Assembly: GCF_001528745.1 (NCBI RefSeq)
Contig: NZ_BCNS01000104.1
Location: 1 to 64,000 of the forward strand
Direction: 5' to 3'
DNA: 64,000 bases
Source of the DNA: Marinobacterium profundum
Lineage (GTDB): Bacteria; Pseudomonadota; Gammaproteobacteria; Pseudomonadales; Balneatricaceae
Shown in pieces: positions 16,677-25,250 of this stretch. A program made the position numbers and the translations under genes. Positions within the stretch are counted from its first letter, which is position 1; the number at the start of each line of letters is the position of its first letter. The notes beneath the pieces were generated by a model. It saw nothing but the letters and a program-made list of their open reading frames with translations, searched no databases and was not told the DNA's origin.

Positions 16677-16810
16677 TTCATGAACTCCTCAAGCACGCAG
16701 CCTTCCATAAATAGCCAGAAAAGCCGCGAACCCAATTATCAATAATGGCGATTATCGACAGTATCTAAGCTTTCATTCGCTTATCAGCGAAGGCATCCTG
16801 GTCGAATGAA

Positions 16811-17677
16811 TCAAGCCAATACTGCTTCGTCTTCGACTTTATTACTGAGGGTTCCGATACCCTCTATTTCGACAGTGCAAAGATCGCCGGGCTTCATAAA
16901 CAGCGGCGGGCGACGAGCCCAGCCAATACCCGCGGGCGTACCGGTCACGATCACATCACCCGGCTCGAGGGTAACGGCTTCGCTCAGAATCGAAATCAGT
17001 TGGGCCACATCGAATATCATGTCGCTGGTGTTGCCCTGCTGCACCACCTGATCATTCAGCCGGGTGATCAGGCCCAACCCCTTGGCTCCCGCGGGCAGTT
17101 CATCAGCAGTCACAAACACCGGACCGAAGGCGCCTGTCCCATCGAAGTTCTTGCCTACCGTCCATTGCGGGGACTTGAACTGATAGTCTCGTATCGAGCC
17201 TTCATTAAAGATCGAGTAACCGGCAACATGGGCCAACGCCTGGTCTCGCGGGATATGACGCCCCAGAGTACCTATAACCACCGCCAACTCGCCTTCGAAG
17301 TCGAGCTGCTCGGACAGGCGAGGCCGAACCATAGCAGCCTCGTGACCGATCAGGGATGTCGCGAAACGCGGAAAAAAGGTCGGATAATCAGGCTGCTCGT
17401 AGGGACTTTCCTTGGTGTGATCGGCATAGTTGAGACCCACACAGACAATTTTTCCCGGACGCTCGAACGGCGGAAGGTACTGAATCGTACCGCTATCAAT
17501 GATCGGAGCCTCCGCCAGAACCTGCTCAGCAGCCCGAAATGCTTCAGCGCCCCCGCAAACCAGATCCTGCAGGCTGCCAGGATAAGCCGCATCCCCCGCC
17601 AGCAGCCCTCTCAGCGTACCTTCCTTCTCAATAGCCAAGCCTTTACGGCCACTCTGTGCAAAGTTCACGAAACGCAT
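16811..17677 (-). CDS. Fumarylacetoacetate-hydrolase-family protein
   Basis: This 288-residue protein belongs to the FAH family, whose members hydrolyse or isomerise beta-diketo or 2-oxo acid products of ring cleavage. The catalytic core begins at KIVCVGLNYADHTKE (about 75), and the metal-binding glutamates are in DFEGELAVVIG (about 127). The later NEGSIRDYQ and VIVTGTPAGIGWAR segments complete the fold. The ATG at 17677 is preferred to a GTG immediately before it; AGAGG lies ten bases upstream. This is the first gene of the catabolic operon, 27 bp below its probable -10 box, and it faces the tetR gene. It would act last in chemistry, on the ring-opened acid. Decarboxylase or isomerase activity is possible within the family. 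Confidence 0.88.
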   Translation of the reverse strand: MRFVNFAQSGRKGLAIEKEGTLRGLLAGDAAYPGSLQDLVCGGAEAFRAAEQVLAEAPIIDSGTIQYLPPFERPGKIVCVGLNYADHTKESPYEQPDYPTFFPRFATSLIGHEAAMVRPRLSEQLDFEGELAVVIGTLGRHIPRDQALAHVAGYSIFNEGSIRDYQFKSPQWTVGKNFDGTGAFGPVFVTADELPAGAKGLGLITRLNDQVVQQGNTSDMIFDVAQLISILSEAVTLEPGDVIVTGTPAGIGWARRPPLFMKPGDLCTVEIEGIGTLSNKVEDEAVLA

Positions 17678-17703
17678 CACGGCACCTCTCGAGTAATCTT
17701 TTA

Positions 17704-17732
17704 ATTATTAGGTACGGTACTGTACCGTACCT
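17704..17732 (-). promoter_or_regulatory. Operon promoter with TetR-type operator
   Basis: A perfect inverted repeat with 11-bp arms (AGGTACGGTAC) around one central base occupies 17710-17732. On the minus strand it is followed directly by TAATAAT (17704-17710), a good -10 box, so a bound repressor would cover the spacer and -35 region. The start codon of the first operon gene is 27 bp further on. A related site lies before tetR at 17980-18000. Confidence 0.8.
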
Positions 17733-17979
17733 TTTGAGATTAAACTAAACCCGTAAATGCTCTGAGTCAATGACTATTACGTTGCTTTTAATTATTACAA
17801 ATTGAAACTTGATACTTTCTAACAATGAAAAACACCGGCTCAGCCCCCTGGCCACGCCTGCAGAAAGCTGGCGGCTGGCGGCTGAAATACGAAAGTCGAG
17901 CCCCCTGGCGGCCGTAACGAGCCTGTTAACAGGCTTGATGCGATGCGCGAAGGCACTTATCCTTGAGCGCACCCTAAAC

Positions 17980-18000
17980 TGTACGATCTATTACCGTACC
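17980..18000 (+). promoter_or_regulatory. Second TetR-type operator, before tetR
   Basis: TGTACGATCT and ATTACCGTACC together match the upstream operator at 15 or more of 21 positions, including GTACG in the left half and TACCGTACC in the right. Both copies are also followed by TTTTGAGA-like sequence. The site ends 23 bp before the tetR start, which fits autorepression. Confidence 0.7.
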
Positions 18001-18023
18001 TTTTTTGAGAAAGAATCAGATTC

Positions 18024-18632
18024 ATGAATCAGCCACGGCAGATCGAAAAGCGCAAAGCCATCATTAACGCAGCGAGCGAGATGTTTCTCGAAGCGGGATA
18101 CGCCGGTGTCAGCGTCGACGGCATCATCGCGCAGATCGGTGGCTCCAAGCGCACGCTCTACAAATATTTCGGCGACAAGGACGGCCTCTTCGCCGCCATC
18201 GTCGAGCAGATGTGTTCGGAAATCGTCACCCCGCTTACGCACCTGGATCTCAAAAGGCTGTCGCTGCGTGAGGCGCTTTCGACAATAGCACACACCTTTC
18301 TCGAAGTTCTGCTGTCGCCCCGCACCATTGCCCTGCACCGCCTGATTATCGCCGAGGCGTTGCGGGCACCGGCCTCTGCCCGTACCTTTTTCAACGCCGC
18401 ACCGGCCACATCCTACCGCTGTCTCACCGAGTACTTTATCTGGGCCGACGGCGCCGGACTCGTGACTCCGGGCGATGCCCATGCCAGGGCCATCCTTTTT
18501 CTCGACTCCCTGACCGGCCAACTCCAGTTGCGCAGTTTGCTCGGGCACGAAAATCCGGCACCGGTTGAGCAGGAACGGCTGATCGACGAAGCCATCGCTG
18601 TCTTCACCAAGGGCATTGCCCCCACAGAATGA
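18024..18632 (+). CDS. TetR-family transcriptional regulator
   Basis: This 202-residue protein has the TetR N-terminal DNA-binding domain in residues 8-55, with the pattern EMFLEAGYAGVSVDGII, then GGSKRTLYKYFGDKDGLF. The remainder is an all-helical ligand and dimerisation domain (TetR C-terminal AefR-like group by its YFIWADGAGLV region, about 140-150). It is divergent from the catabolic operon, and two related palindromes lie between them, so it should repress both until a pathway intermediate binds. It ends 17 bp before the convergent Kef-type gene; a GC-rich stretch with six T residues at 18655-18660 may terminate it. The starting ATG is well placed after GAGAAAG. Confidence 0.9.
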   Translation: MNQPRQIEKRKAIINAASEMFLEAGYAGVSVDGIIAQIGGSKRTLYKYFGDKDGLFAAIVEQMCSEIVTPLTHLDLKRLSLREALSTIAHTFLEVLLSPRTIALHRLIIAEALRAPASARTFFNAAPATSYRCLTEYFIWADGAGLVTPGDAHARAILFLDSLTGQLQLRSLLGHENPAPVEQERLIDEAIAVFTKGIAPTE

Positions 18633-18649
18633 TCGAGGCCGGGTACCCC

Positions 18650-20455
18650 CTAGCCTTTTTTAGAGCCGTCCAGCACATCTGACTCAAACAATGTCTCCAG
18701 CTCCGCACGGGCGTCTAGGGCCGTCTGGATAACAGCGGCCTTGTCGTCATGCACCAATTGCTGGGCCTTCAGTATCTCTTCGTCATGACGCTGGAAGCGT
18801 TTTATGCGCGCGTCTGCCTGGTCGGCGCTCAACCCAAGCCCCAGCAGCGACTGGCGACTCATCTCCAGGCTTGAGTGGAAGGTTTCCCGTATAGCCTCCA
18901 CCCCCAGACCCGCCAACCGGAGCGCATCCTGACGATTGCGCGCTCGGGCAATCACCCTGATATCGGGGTAGAGCCGGCGCACCAGCTGCGCGATGCTGAT
19001 ACTGGTTTCGGGGTCATCGGTGGCAATGATGAATAGCTTCGCTGCCGGGACGCCGGCCGCTAGCAGAATGTCCGGGCGCAGGGGATCACCGTAAAAGATG
19101 GGCCTGTGCCCCATACTGCGCGACAGCTCGATGCTGTCGACCGCCGTATCCAGTGCCAGAAAAGGCACACGCTGCGCGTGCAGGACGCGGGCGACCATCT
19201 GTCCCATCCGGCCCATGCCCGCAATAACAACCCTGGGCTCATCACCTTCAATATCCTGAAAACCCTCAGGTATCTCTGCAGGTTCCGACTTCGGTTTGAG
19301 CAGTCGCCCAACCAGCATCATAAGCAAGGGCGCGACAGCCATCGACAGGGTAATCGCCAGCACGAGATAACTATGGGTGACCGTCGATAGCAGCTGCTGA
19401 TCCTGCGCCATATTGAACACCAGAAAGGCAAACTCACCGCCCGTCGCCAGAACCACGCCCAGGCGCAGAGCACTCGCGGCATCGAGCCCGCCCAGCAGCC
19501 GCCCTATCAGCCACAACAATGGCAGCTTCAGCGCGATCAGCAAGGCCGTCAAAGCCAGCACCAGGCCGGGCGCCACCAGCAGCAGGCCGATGTCCGCCGT
19601 CATGCCGACACTGATAAAGAACAAGCCGAGCAACAGCCCCTTGAATGGCTGAATCTGCGATTCCAGCTCATGACGATACTCGGAATCAGCCAGCAGCAGA
19701 CCTGCCAGAAAGGCTCCCAACGCCATGGATATACCCACCAGGTCCATCAGCCAGGCAGTCCCGATGACCACCAGCAGCGCCGTTGCGGTCGAGACCTCCT
19801 GTATGCCGGTCTTGGCCACGATACGAAACACCGGTCGCAGCAAGTAGCGTCCGCCAACAACCAAAATGGCGATACTGCCGAGCACCTTGAGCACAGGCAC
19901 CAGGCCGGTATCCCCGCTTGCATCAGCACCGGCGCCACTGAGCAGCGGCACCAGCGCAATCAGGGGAATGGCAGCGATGTCCTGGAACAAAAGGATGGCG
20001 AACGCCTGCCGGCCATGGGCGCTTTTGAGCTCTTTGCGCTCGGCAAGCGTCTGCAGGCCGAACGCTGTTGATGACAGTGCCAACCCGAGCCCCAATACGA
20101 CGGCAGCCTGTACAGACAGCCCGAACCCCAGCGCAGCCACTGCACCTATGACCATTGCGGTGAGCAGTACCTGGGCCAGGCCCGCGCCGAACACCGACTT
20201 GCGCATGACCCAAAGCCGCCGCGGCGAGAGCTCGAGCCCGATGATAAACAGCAGCAACACGACCCCAAGCTCGGAAATATGCGCCACGCTCTCGGGGTTC
20301 TCGATCAATCTCAATACGGAGGGGCCTATTACAACGCCTGCGAAGAGGTAACCCAGCACCGCTCCCAGCTTCAGATACTTTGCCAGCGGAACGGCCACAA
20401 CCGCCGCCGCCAGAAAAACAACGATGGCCTGCAACAAACTGGCTTCATGTGGCAC
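18650..20455 (-). CDS. KefB/KefC-type K+/H+ antiporter
   Basis: This 601-residue protein has about 12 membrane helices (residues 5-385) of the monovalent cation:proton antiporter-2 family. An RCK_N (TrkA-N) Rossmann domain follows, with IAGMGRMGQMVARVL at 411-425. Conserved antiporter features are FQDIAAIPL at 157-165 and GLFFISVGM at 277-285. Kef systems export K+ and acidify the cytoplasm when glutathione adducts of electrophiles bind the RCK domain, protecting cells from quinones and aldehydes. The gene is convergent with tetR and lies next to a pathway that makes catechols, so a protective role is plausible but inferred. The ancillary KefF/KefG-like protein is not present nearby. Whether this member responds to glutathione adducts cannot be read with certainty. 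Confidence 0.88.
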   Translation of the reverse strand: MPHEASLLQAIVVFLAAAVVAVPLAKYLKLGAVLGYLFAGVVIGPSVLRLIENPESVAHISELGVVLLLFIIGLELSPRRLWVMRKSVFGAGLAQVLLTAMVIGAVAALGFGLSVQAAVVLGLGLALSSTAFGLQTLAERKELKSAHGRQAFAILLFQDIAAIPLIALVPLLSGAGADASGDTGLVPVLKVLGSIAILVVGGRYLLRPVFRIVAKTGIQEVSTATALLVVIGTAWLMDLVGISMALGAFLAGLLLADSEYRHELESQIQPFKGLLLGLFFISVGMTADIGLLLVAPGLVLALTALLIALKLPLLWLIGRLLGGLDAASALRLGVVLATGGEFAFLVFNMAQDQQLLSTVTHSYLVLAITLSMAVAPLLMMLVGRLLKPKSEPAEIPEGFQDIEGDEPRVVIAGMGRMGQMVARVLHAQRVPFLALDTAVDSIELSRSMGHRPIFYGDPLRPDILLAAGVPAAKLFIIATDDPETSISIAQLVRRLYPDIRVIARARNRQDALRLAGLGVEAIRETFHSSLEMSRQSLLGLGLSADQADARIKRFQRHDEEILKAQQLVHDDKAAVIQTALDARAELETLFESDVLDGSKKG

Positions 20456-20601
20456 CGTAACCTCCTGTTATTAACTCGGCAATCAAACCGGCATCCCTGT
20501 TGATTGAATTGCCGCCCTTGAAAGTCGGCGGAATTTTTCGAAAACCTTTAGTGCCAAGAACAATAAGGCTTCAGCCTAATCAGCCAGAATAATTCGACGG
20601 C

Positions 20602-20641
20602 AAAAAATAGCGGGGAATACTGACACTACCGCATCCCCCGC
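20602..20641 (-). terminator. Terminator of the pirin-isochorismatase operon
   Basis: On the minus strand, GCGGGGGATGC and GTATTCCCCGC form a long stem followed by TATTTTTT. It lies 41 bp after the last gene of the operon (stop at 20682) and before the divergent-facing Kef gene's upstream region. Confidence 0.8.
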
Positions 20642-20681
20642 CTATTCGCTCAACAAGCGTTAATAAACAGCTGGCCGCTGA

Positions 20682-21308
20682 TCACTTATCGCCCTGAAAA
20701 GTACTGTAGCTGGAGATCAGGTTACGGTAGTCCGGAATATGGTTGGAGAAGAGCGCGCCCAGCCCTTCAACATCGTTGCGCCAGTCCCGATGCAGTTCAC
20801 AGGCAGCACCAAACCAGGTCATCAGCTGGGCTCCCGCCGCCGACATGCGATCCCATGCAGCATCCCGGGTCAGGGGATTGAAGGTGCCGGACGCATCTGT
20901 CACCACGAAGACTTCGTAACCGGCCTCCAGTGCCGACAGCGCCGGAAAGGCTACGCAGACTTCGGTCACCACGCCGGCAATGATCAGCTGCTTTCTGCCC
21001 GTCGCCTCGACAGCCGCGAGGAAGTCTTCGTTGTCCCAGGCGTTAATCTGTCCGGGACGGGCAATGTACGGAGCATCGGGAAACAGCTCTTTCAGCTCCG
21101 GCACCAAAGGCCCGTTGGGCCCCGTCTCGAAACTCGTGGTCAATATGGTCGGCAGTTCGAAGTACTTGGCCAGATCGGCCAGCGCCAGCACGTTGTTCTT
21201 GAACTTATCCGGTTCTATATCCCGCACCAGAGACAGCAGACCCGCCTGGTGGTCCACCAGCAAAACTGCGGCCTGCGTCTTGTCCAATCGTACATAGGGA
21301 GTTGTCAT
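20682..21308 (-). CDS. Isochorismatase-family cysteine hydrolase (YcaC-like)
   Basis: This 208-residue protein has the isochorismatase-like hydrolase fold. The catalytic Asp is in LLVDHQAGL (residue about 20). A basic residue follows in the KELFP..ARPGQINAWDN region. The nucleophilic Cys is in VVTEVCVAFPALSA (about 120), after a cis-peptide bond typical of the group. The pattern is closest to E. coli YcaC, an octameric hydrolase of unknown substrate. The ATG at 21308 has GAGG eight bases upstream, so a longer frame starting at 21377 is rejected. It is the last gene in a four-gene minus-strand operon with a paralogue at 22488. Paired YcaC paralogues next to pirin under a LysR gene are common in proteobacteria. 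Confidence 0.88.
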   Translation of the reverse strand: MTTPYVRLDKTQAAVLLVDHQAGLLSLVRDIEPDKFKNNVLALADLAKYFELPTILTTSFETGPNGPLVPELKELFPDAPYIARPGQINAWDNEDFLAAVEATGRKQLIIAGVVTEVCVAFPALSALEAGYEVFVVTDASGTFNPLTRDAAWDRMSAAGAQLMTWFGAACELHRDWRNDVEGLGALFSNHIPDYRNLISSYSTFQGDK

Positions 21309-21455
21309 GATAAATTCCTCGTTACGGTTGTTTCGCCAGCGCGCCTGGGCGCCCGGCTCTGTAGGACATTGCCGCACTTGCCGGGCAGCAATGCTGAATG
21401 CCTCTTTCTATATATTCTTAGCAGTCGGCCAGGCCTTAGGCCGGTGGCCTGACCT

Positions 21456-22415
21456 TCAGGGAACCAATACGATCTTTTCGGAGCTGCCCGCATCGCAGCG
21501 ACGGTAGGCATCCGGTGCCTGTTCCAGCGTTAGGGTCCTGAAATCCGAGGGCCCGCCTCCCTGCTGCGTGAAGTGCTCACCAATGCGGTCCAGGAAAGGT
21601 ACGCAATCCTGCATGCTGTAGAGCGCAGAGTTCACCCCAAGGATGGCGCCACCGCGGCGATAAAGGTTCAAGATTGGCACCTCTACTACCCCACTGACCG
21701 GCGCCGCAACCACGGCAATGCGCCCGAACCGCCCGACGGCGTCTATGGCCGCTGGCAGCCAGAAACCGGTTGTATCGAAGACGACCTCGCAGGTGCTGCC
21801 GTCGAAGGCCTGCGTCACCGCGGGCGCAAGATCAGACTCTCCTTGCAGCAGCATGGCCCTATCGCCACGCTCGAGATAATGTTCGAAAATTTCACGGCGG
21901 CGGACCGCCATCAGCGGCCGGGCACCACGCGCCTTCGCCAGCAAATACGCGGCTGAACCCACGGCGCCAGCACCTATGATCAGTACCCGCGTACCCTGCA
22001 CCACCTGACAACGATCCAGCGCGTCCAGCGCGGTGATATAGGGGACACCCACTGCCGCCGCCTGAGCAAAGCTCATAGTCGCGGGTTTCAGGGCGACGGC
22101 GCTGACGGGCAACCTCATGTACTGAGCGTGACTGCCATCCCGGGTAAAGCCCAGCTCCTTGCCACTGCCCCAGACCTCCTGCCCCTGCAGCTGTTCAGGG
22201 CCCGAAAGGATCACACCGGCAAAATCGCGCCCAGGTATGCGCGGCAGCGTGGTGTATGGAAAACGCCCCAGTACGTTTTTGACATCACTGGGGTTGAGGC
22301 CGGCCGCACGAATTTCCACCAGCACTTCGCCCGGTGCAGCAACCGGCATTTCGAGTTCAAGGAACCGCAGTGCCGCAAGGTCTCCGGTGGCGGAAAACTG
22401 CAATGCTTGCATCAT
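21456..22415 (-). CDS. MDR-family NAD(P)-dependent oxidoreductase
   Basis: This 319-residue protein belongs to the medium-chain dehydrogenase/reductase superfamily. The N-terminal GroES-like domain has GLNPSDVKNVLG and PGRDFAGVI, and the Rossmann domain starts VLIIGAGAVGSAA (about 145). The Cys and Glu residues that bind zinc in alcohol dehydrogenases are missing, so it looks like a zinc-free quinone-oxidoreductase-type enzyme. GGAGA precedes the start. It lies between the two YcaC-like genes. The substrate may be a reactive carbonyl or quinone, but this is a family-level guess. Confidence 0.82.
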   Translation of the reverse strand: MMQALQFSATGDLAALRFLELEMPVAAPGEVLVEIRAAGLNPSDVKNVLGRFPYTTLPRIPGRDFAGVILSGPEQLQGQEVWGSGKELGFTRDGSHAQYMRLPVSAVALKPATMSFAQAAAVGVPYITALDALDRCQVVQGTRVLIIGAGAVGSAAYLLAKARGARPLMAVRRREIFEHYLERGDRAMLLQGESDLAPAVTQAFDGSTCEVVFDTTGFWLPAAIDAVGRFGRIAVVAAPVSGVVEVPILNLYRRGGAILGVNSALYSMQDCVPFLDRIGEHFTQQGGGPSDFRTLTLEQAPDAYRRCDAGSSEKIVLVP

Positions 22416-22487
22416 AAAACGGTCTCCGACTCAGCCCAGTCGGCGTCATTTAACGCCAGCCGAGTACCATGCCCTGGGCTGCCAGGG

Positions 22488-23165
22488 CTAACGCTGGGAA
22501 TCCAGCACCTCGTTATTCGTGACCACATCCTGCGCCTTGAGATAACTTTCGATCAGCAGCTGATAGGCGGGGAATATCCGGGTGTAGACTTCAGCCCACT
22601 GCTGCGCATCCTCCCGATTCCAGGTGCGCTGCAGCTCGGATGCCACCGCGGCCGTATCCATGGGGACCACACCCGCCTGCATTACCCGGGCGAGGGTGAT
22701 TTCCTGCGCCATCTTGGAATAGGTGCCAGAGGCATCCACGACGGCGAAAACCCTGTAGCCCTCCGCGACGGCGCTGATCGCGGGAAAAGCCATGCATACG
22801 CTGGTAATAGTGCCGGCGATGATCAGCGTCTTGCGGTTAGTGGCTTTCACTGCGGCGACAAAGTCCGCGTTGTCCCAGGCATTGATCTCGCCCTTGCGCG
22901 CTATGTACTGGGCATGGGGAGCATTCTCGTGAATCTCCGGAATCAGCGGGCCGTTAGGCCCCTGCGGCACCGACGCCGTAGTAATAACGGGCAGCTTCGC
23001 CAGGGAGGCCATCTTGGCCAGCGCGGCGGCGCGTGCGCGCAACTCTGGCATCGGCATGTCCCCCACCGTCTGGAAGAGACCACTTTGATGATCGATCAGC
23101 AGCATGACGGCGTCATCTGGATCGATGACCGGGCGCTGACCGTTGAAGTTGGCTGGATTAACCAT
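22488..23165 (-). CDS. Isochorismatase-family cysteine hydrolase (paralogue)
   Basis: This 225-residue protein is a second YcaC-like hydrolase. Recognisable points are the Asp in [11 protein letters not shown] (about 24), KGEINAWDN (about 93-100) and the Cys in [13 protein letters not shown] (about 125). It resembles the protein at 20682 throughout, so the pair arose by duplication. Its C-terminus is longer ([16 protein letters not shown]). AAGGAG lies eight bases before the ATG. It follows pirin by about 90 bp and is likely co-transcribed with it. The natural substrate of this group is unknown. Confidence 0.88.
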   Translation of the reverse strand: MVNPANFNGQRPVIDPDDAVMLLIDHQSGLFQTVGDMPMPELRARAAALAKMASLAKLPVITTASVPQGPNGPLIPEIHENAPHAQYIARKGEINAWDNADFVAAVKATNRKTLIIAGTITSVCMAFPAISAVAEGYRVFAVVDASGTYSKMAQEITLARVMQAGVVPMDTAAVASELQRTWNREDAQQWAEVYTRIFPAYQLLIESYLKAQDVVTNNEVLDSQR

Positions 23166-23252
23166 GTCGTTACTCCTTAGATTTCGACAGGCTGCCAGGA
23201 GGCTGCCCGGTTGAAGCCCCTGCCCGCCCGGGATGAGCGGCTGCGGGCGGTT

Positions 23253-24119
23253 TCAGGAGGAGATCTGGCCGAAGCGACCGTTATTGATATCGGAGATGGC
23301 CTGGCTAATCTCGTCCTGGGTGTTCATTACAAAGGGGCCGTAGCCCACGATAGGCTCGTCAATCGGCTCGCCACTCAATAACACCATCACCGAATCGACC
23401 GTCGCTTCCAGCGCCAGGCCATCTCCGGCGTTGCCCAGCAGCACAAGCTGCGGGCCCGTGGCGACGGTGTTCCCGTTTACGGTGACGGAGCCTTTCAGCA
23501 CCACCAGCGCGGTGTTCCACCCTTCAGGCAGCGGTAACTCGACACTCCCGCCCTGGGATAAGCGCATATCCCAGACATGCATCGGCGAGTGGGTTCGGGC
23601 AGGGCCTGCATGGCCGTCGAACTCACCGGCAATAACCCGTACCGACCCGCTACCCTCAGCCAAAGGAACTTCCGGAATCTCGCCGCTACCAATGGCCTGA
23701 TAGCCCGGCGCCGTCATTTTGTCGCGGGCCGGAAGATTCACCCAGAGCTGCACCATTTCCAGGGCGCCGCCGGAACGGCTGAAAGCCTCGGAATGAAACT
23801 CCTCATGCAGGATGCCGGAGCCGGCTGTCATCCACTGCACATCACCGGGACCTATGACACCGCCCTGCCCGGTTGAGTCTCGGTGCGCGACCTCTCCGCG
23901 GTACACCAGAGTGACCGTCTCAAAGCCGCGATGGGGATGTTCACCCACTCCCCGGGGCCGACCCGACGGCGTGAATTCCGCAGGGCCGGCGTAATCCAGC
24001 AGCAGAAAAGGACTGAGCTGCTTGCCATATCCCTCGTAGGAAAATAAGGACCGCACGGGAAAACCGTCTCCTACCCAGTGCGGCCGGGGCGCGCTGTATA
24101 CGCCAAGAACTTTTTTCAT
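23253..24119 (-). CDS. Pirin-family protein
   Basis: This 288-residue protein is a bicupin of the pirin family. The metal-binding residues are visible in the N-terminal cupin: GEHPHRGFETVTLVYRGEV (two His, about 57-59), and ILHEEFH (His and Glu, about 101-103). The conserved PHPHxGF core is here EHPHRGF. Some pirins are quercetin 2,3-dioxygenases; others regulate redox metabolism. The ATG at 24119 has GAGG five bases upstream, so the first in-frame codon at 24125 is not used. It is the first gene of the operon and is divergent from lysR at 24228, 108 bp apart. Confidence 0.9.
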   Translation of the reverse strand: MKKVLGVYSAPRPHWVGDGFPVRSLFSYEGYGKQLSPFLLLDYAGPAEFTPSGRPRGVGEHPHRGFETVTLVYRGEVAHRDSTGQGGVIGPGDVQWMTAGSGILHEEFHSEAFSRSGGALEMVQLWVNLPARDKMTAPGYQAIGSGEIPEVPLAEGSGSVRVIAGEFDGHAGPARTHSPMHVWDMRLSQGGSVELPLPEGWNTALVVLKGSVTVNGNTVATGPQLVLLGNAGDGLALEATVDSVMVLLSGEPIDEPIVGYGPFVMNTQDEISQAISDINNGRFGQISS

Positions 24120-24227
24120 GACCACCTCACCGTTGCGATACGATAAGCAAAATAGATTGGCGCAGCGGCTTTGGGTAGAGGCTAAAATTGAGTCTCAGCG
24201 TCCTGTTTGGTGAACGATAGGAGCGAT

Positions 24228-25133
24228 ATGCAGGATTTAAACGATCTTTATTACTACGTGAACGTAGTGGATCATGGCGGATTCGCACCGGCCGGCAGAG
24301 CCCTGGGGGTCCCCAAATCAAAACTGAGTCGCCGTATTTGCATGCTGGAAGAGCGCCTCGGTGTGCGCCTGATAAACCGCTCCACCCGCCATTTTTCAGT
24401 GACCGATATCGGCCATACCTATTACGAGCACTGCAAGGCCATGCTGGTTGAAGCCGAGGCCGCCCAGGAAGCCGTTGAAATGACCCGGGCAGAGCCTAGG
24501 GGCATTATTCGCATGACCTGCCCGGTGGCGTTGCTGCATGCGCATATCAGCGCCATGCTGACCGATTTTATGGTTCAGTACCCTGGAATCACTGTCTACC
24601 TGGAAGCGACAAATCGTCGTGTCGACCCCGTCAGTGAAGCGATCGACCTGGCCATACGGGTACGCCCGCCGCCCCTCGAAAACAGCGACCTGGTCATGCA
24701 CGTGCTGGCAGACCGCAGCCAGTCCCTGGTGGCGAGCCCGTCACTGCTCGCGCATCACAGCCTTCCCCAAACGCCCGCGGGCTTGAGTGAATTTCCCAGC
24801 CTGGGTCTGGGAACGCCGCAGCAGGAGCATGTCTGGAGTCTGTCGGGGCCGGATGGCGCCCATGCAATGATTCCCCACAGGCCTCGCTTCGTCACGACTG
24901 ACATGTACGCCTTGCGCAGCGCAGCGATCGGCGGCATAGGGGTGGTGCAACTCCCGACCATGATCATGCAGGAGCAACTCGCACAGGGCACGCTAATCAA
25001 GCTGGTGCCGGACTGGGCACCGCGCCGGGAAATCATACACGCCGTGTTCCCCTCGCGACGCGGCTTGCTGCCGTCGATCCGAAAGCTGATCGACTATCTG
25101 GGGCAACGCTTTAAAGCACTGGAAGAAGACTGA
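24228..25133 (+). CDS. LysR-family transcriptional regulator
   Basis: This 301-residue protein has the N-terminal winged helix of LysR regulators (residues 1-62; MQDLNDLYYYVNVVDHGGFAPAG pattern in two parts, then KSKLSRRICMLEERLGVRL). A type 2 periplasmic-binding effector domain begins at about 90. The ATG at 24228 is preceded by AGGAG at six bases. It is divergent from the pirin operon, which it probably activates. The subgroup resembles DsdC/AaeR-like regulators that sense organic acids or redox-active compounds, but the inducer is unknown. No clear T-N11-A operator could be fixed in the 108-bp gap. Confidence 0.88.
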   Translation: MQDLNDLYYYVNVVDHGGFAPAGRALGVPKSKLSRRICMLEERLGVRLINRSTRHFSVTDIGHTYYEHCKAMLVEAEAAQEAVEMTRAEPRGIIRMTCPVALLHAHISAMLTDFMVQYPGITVYLEATNRRVDPVSEAIDLAIRVRPPPLENSDLVMHVLADRSQSLVASPSLLAHHSLPQTPAGLSEFPSLGLGTPQQEHVWSLSGPDGAHAMIPHRPRFVTTDMYALRSAAIGGIGVVQLPTMIMQEQLAQGTLIKLVPDWAPRREIIHAVFPSRRGLLPSIRKLIDYLGQRFKALEED

Positions 25134-25250
25134 CGCGCTCAAGCAGCAGCGGCCAGCGTTGATACACGGGCTGGCCGGCAGACTTCAACAGGCGATTGAT
25201 TTGAGCGGCTGTACGACAGAAAACAAGGCTAGAAAAACAGGGATCGTCAT

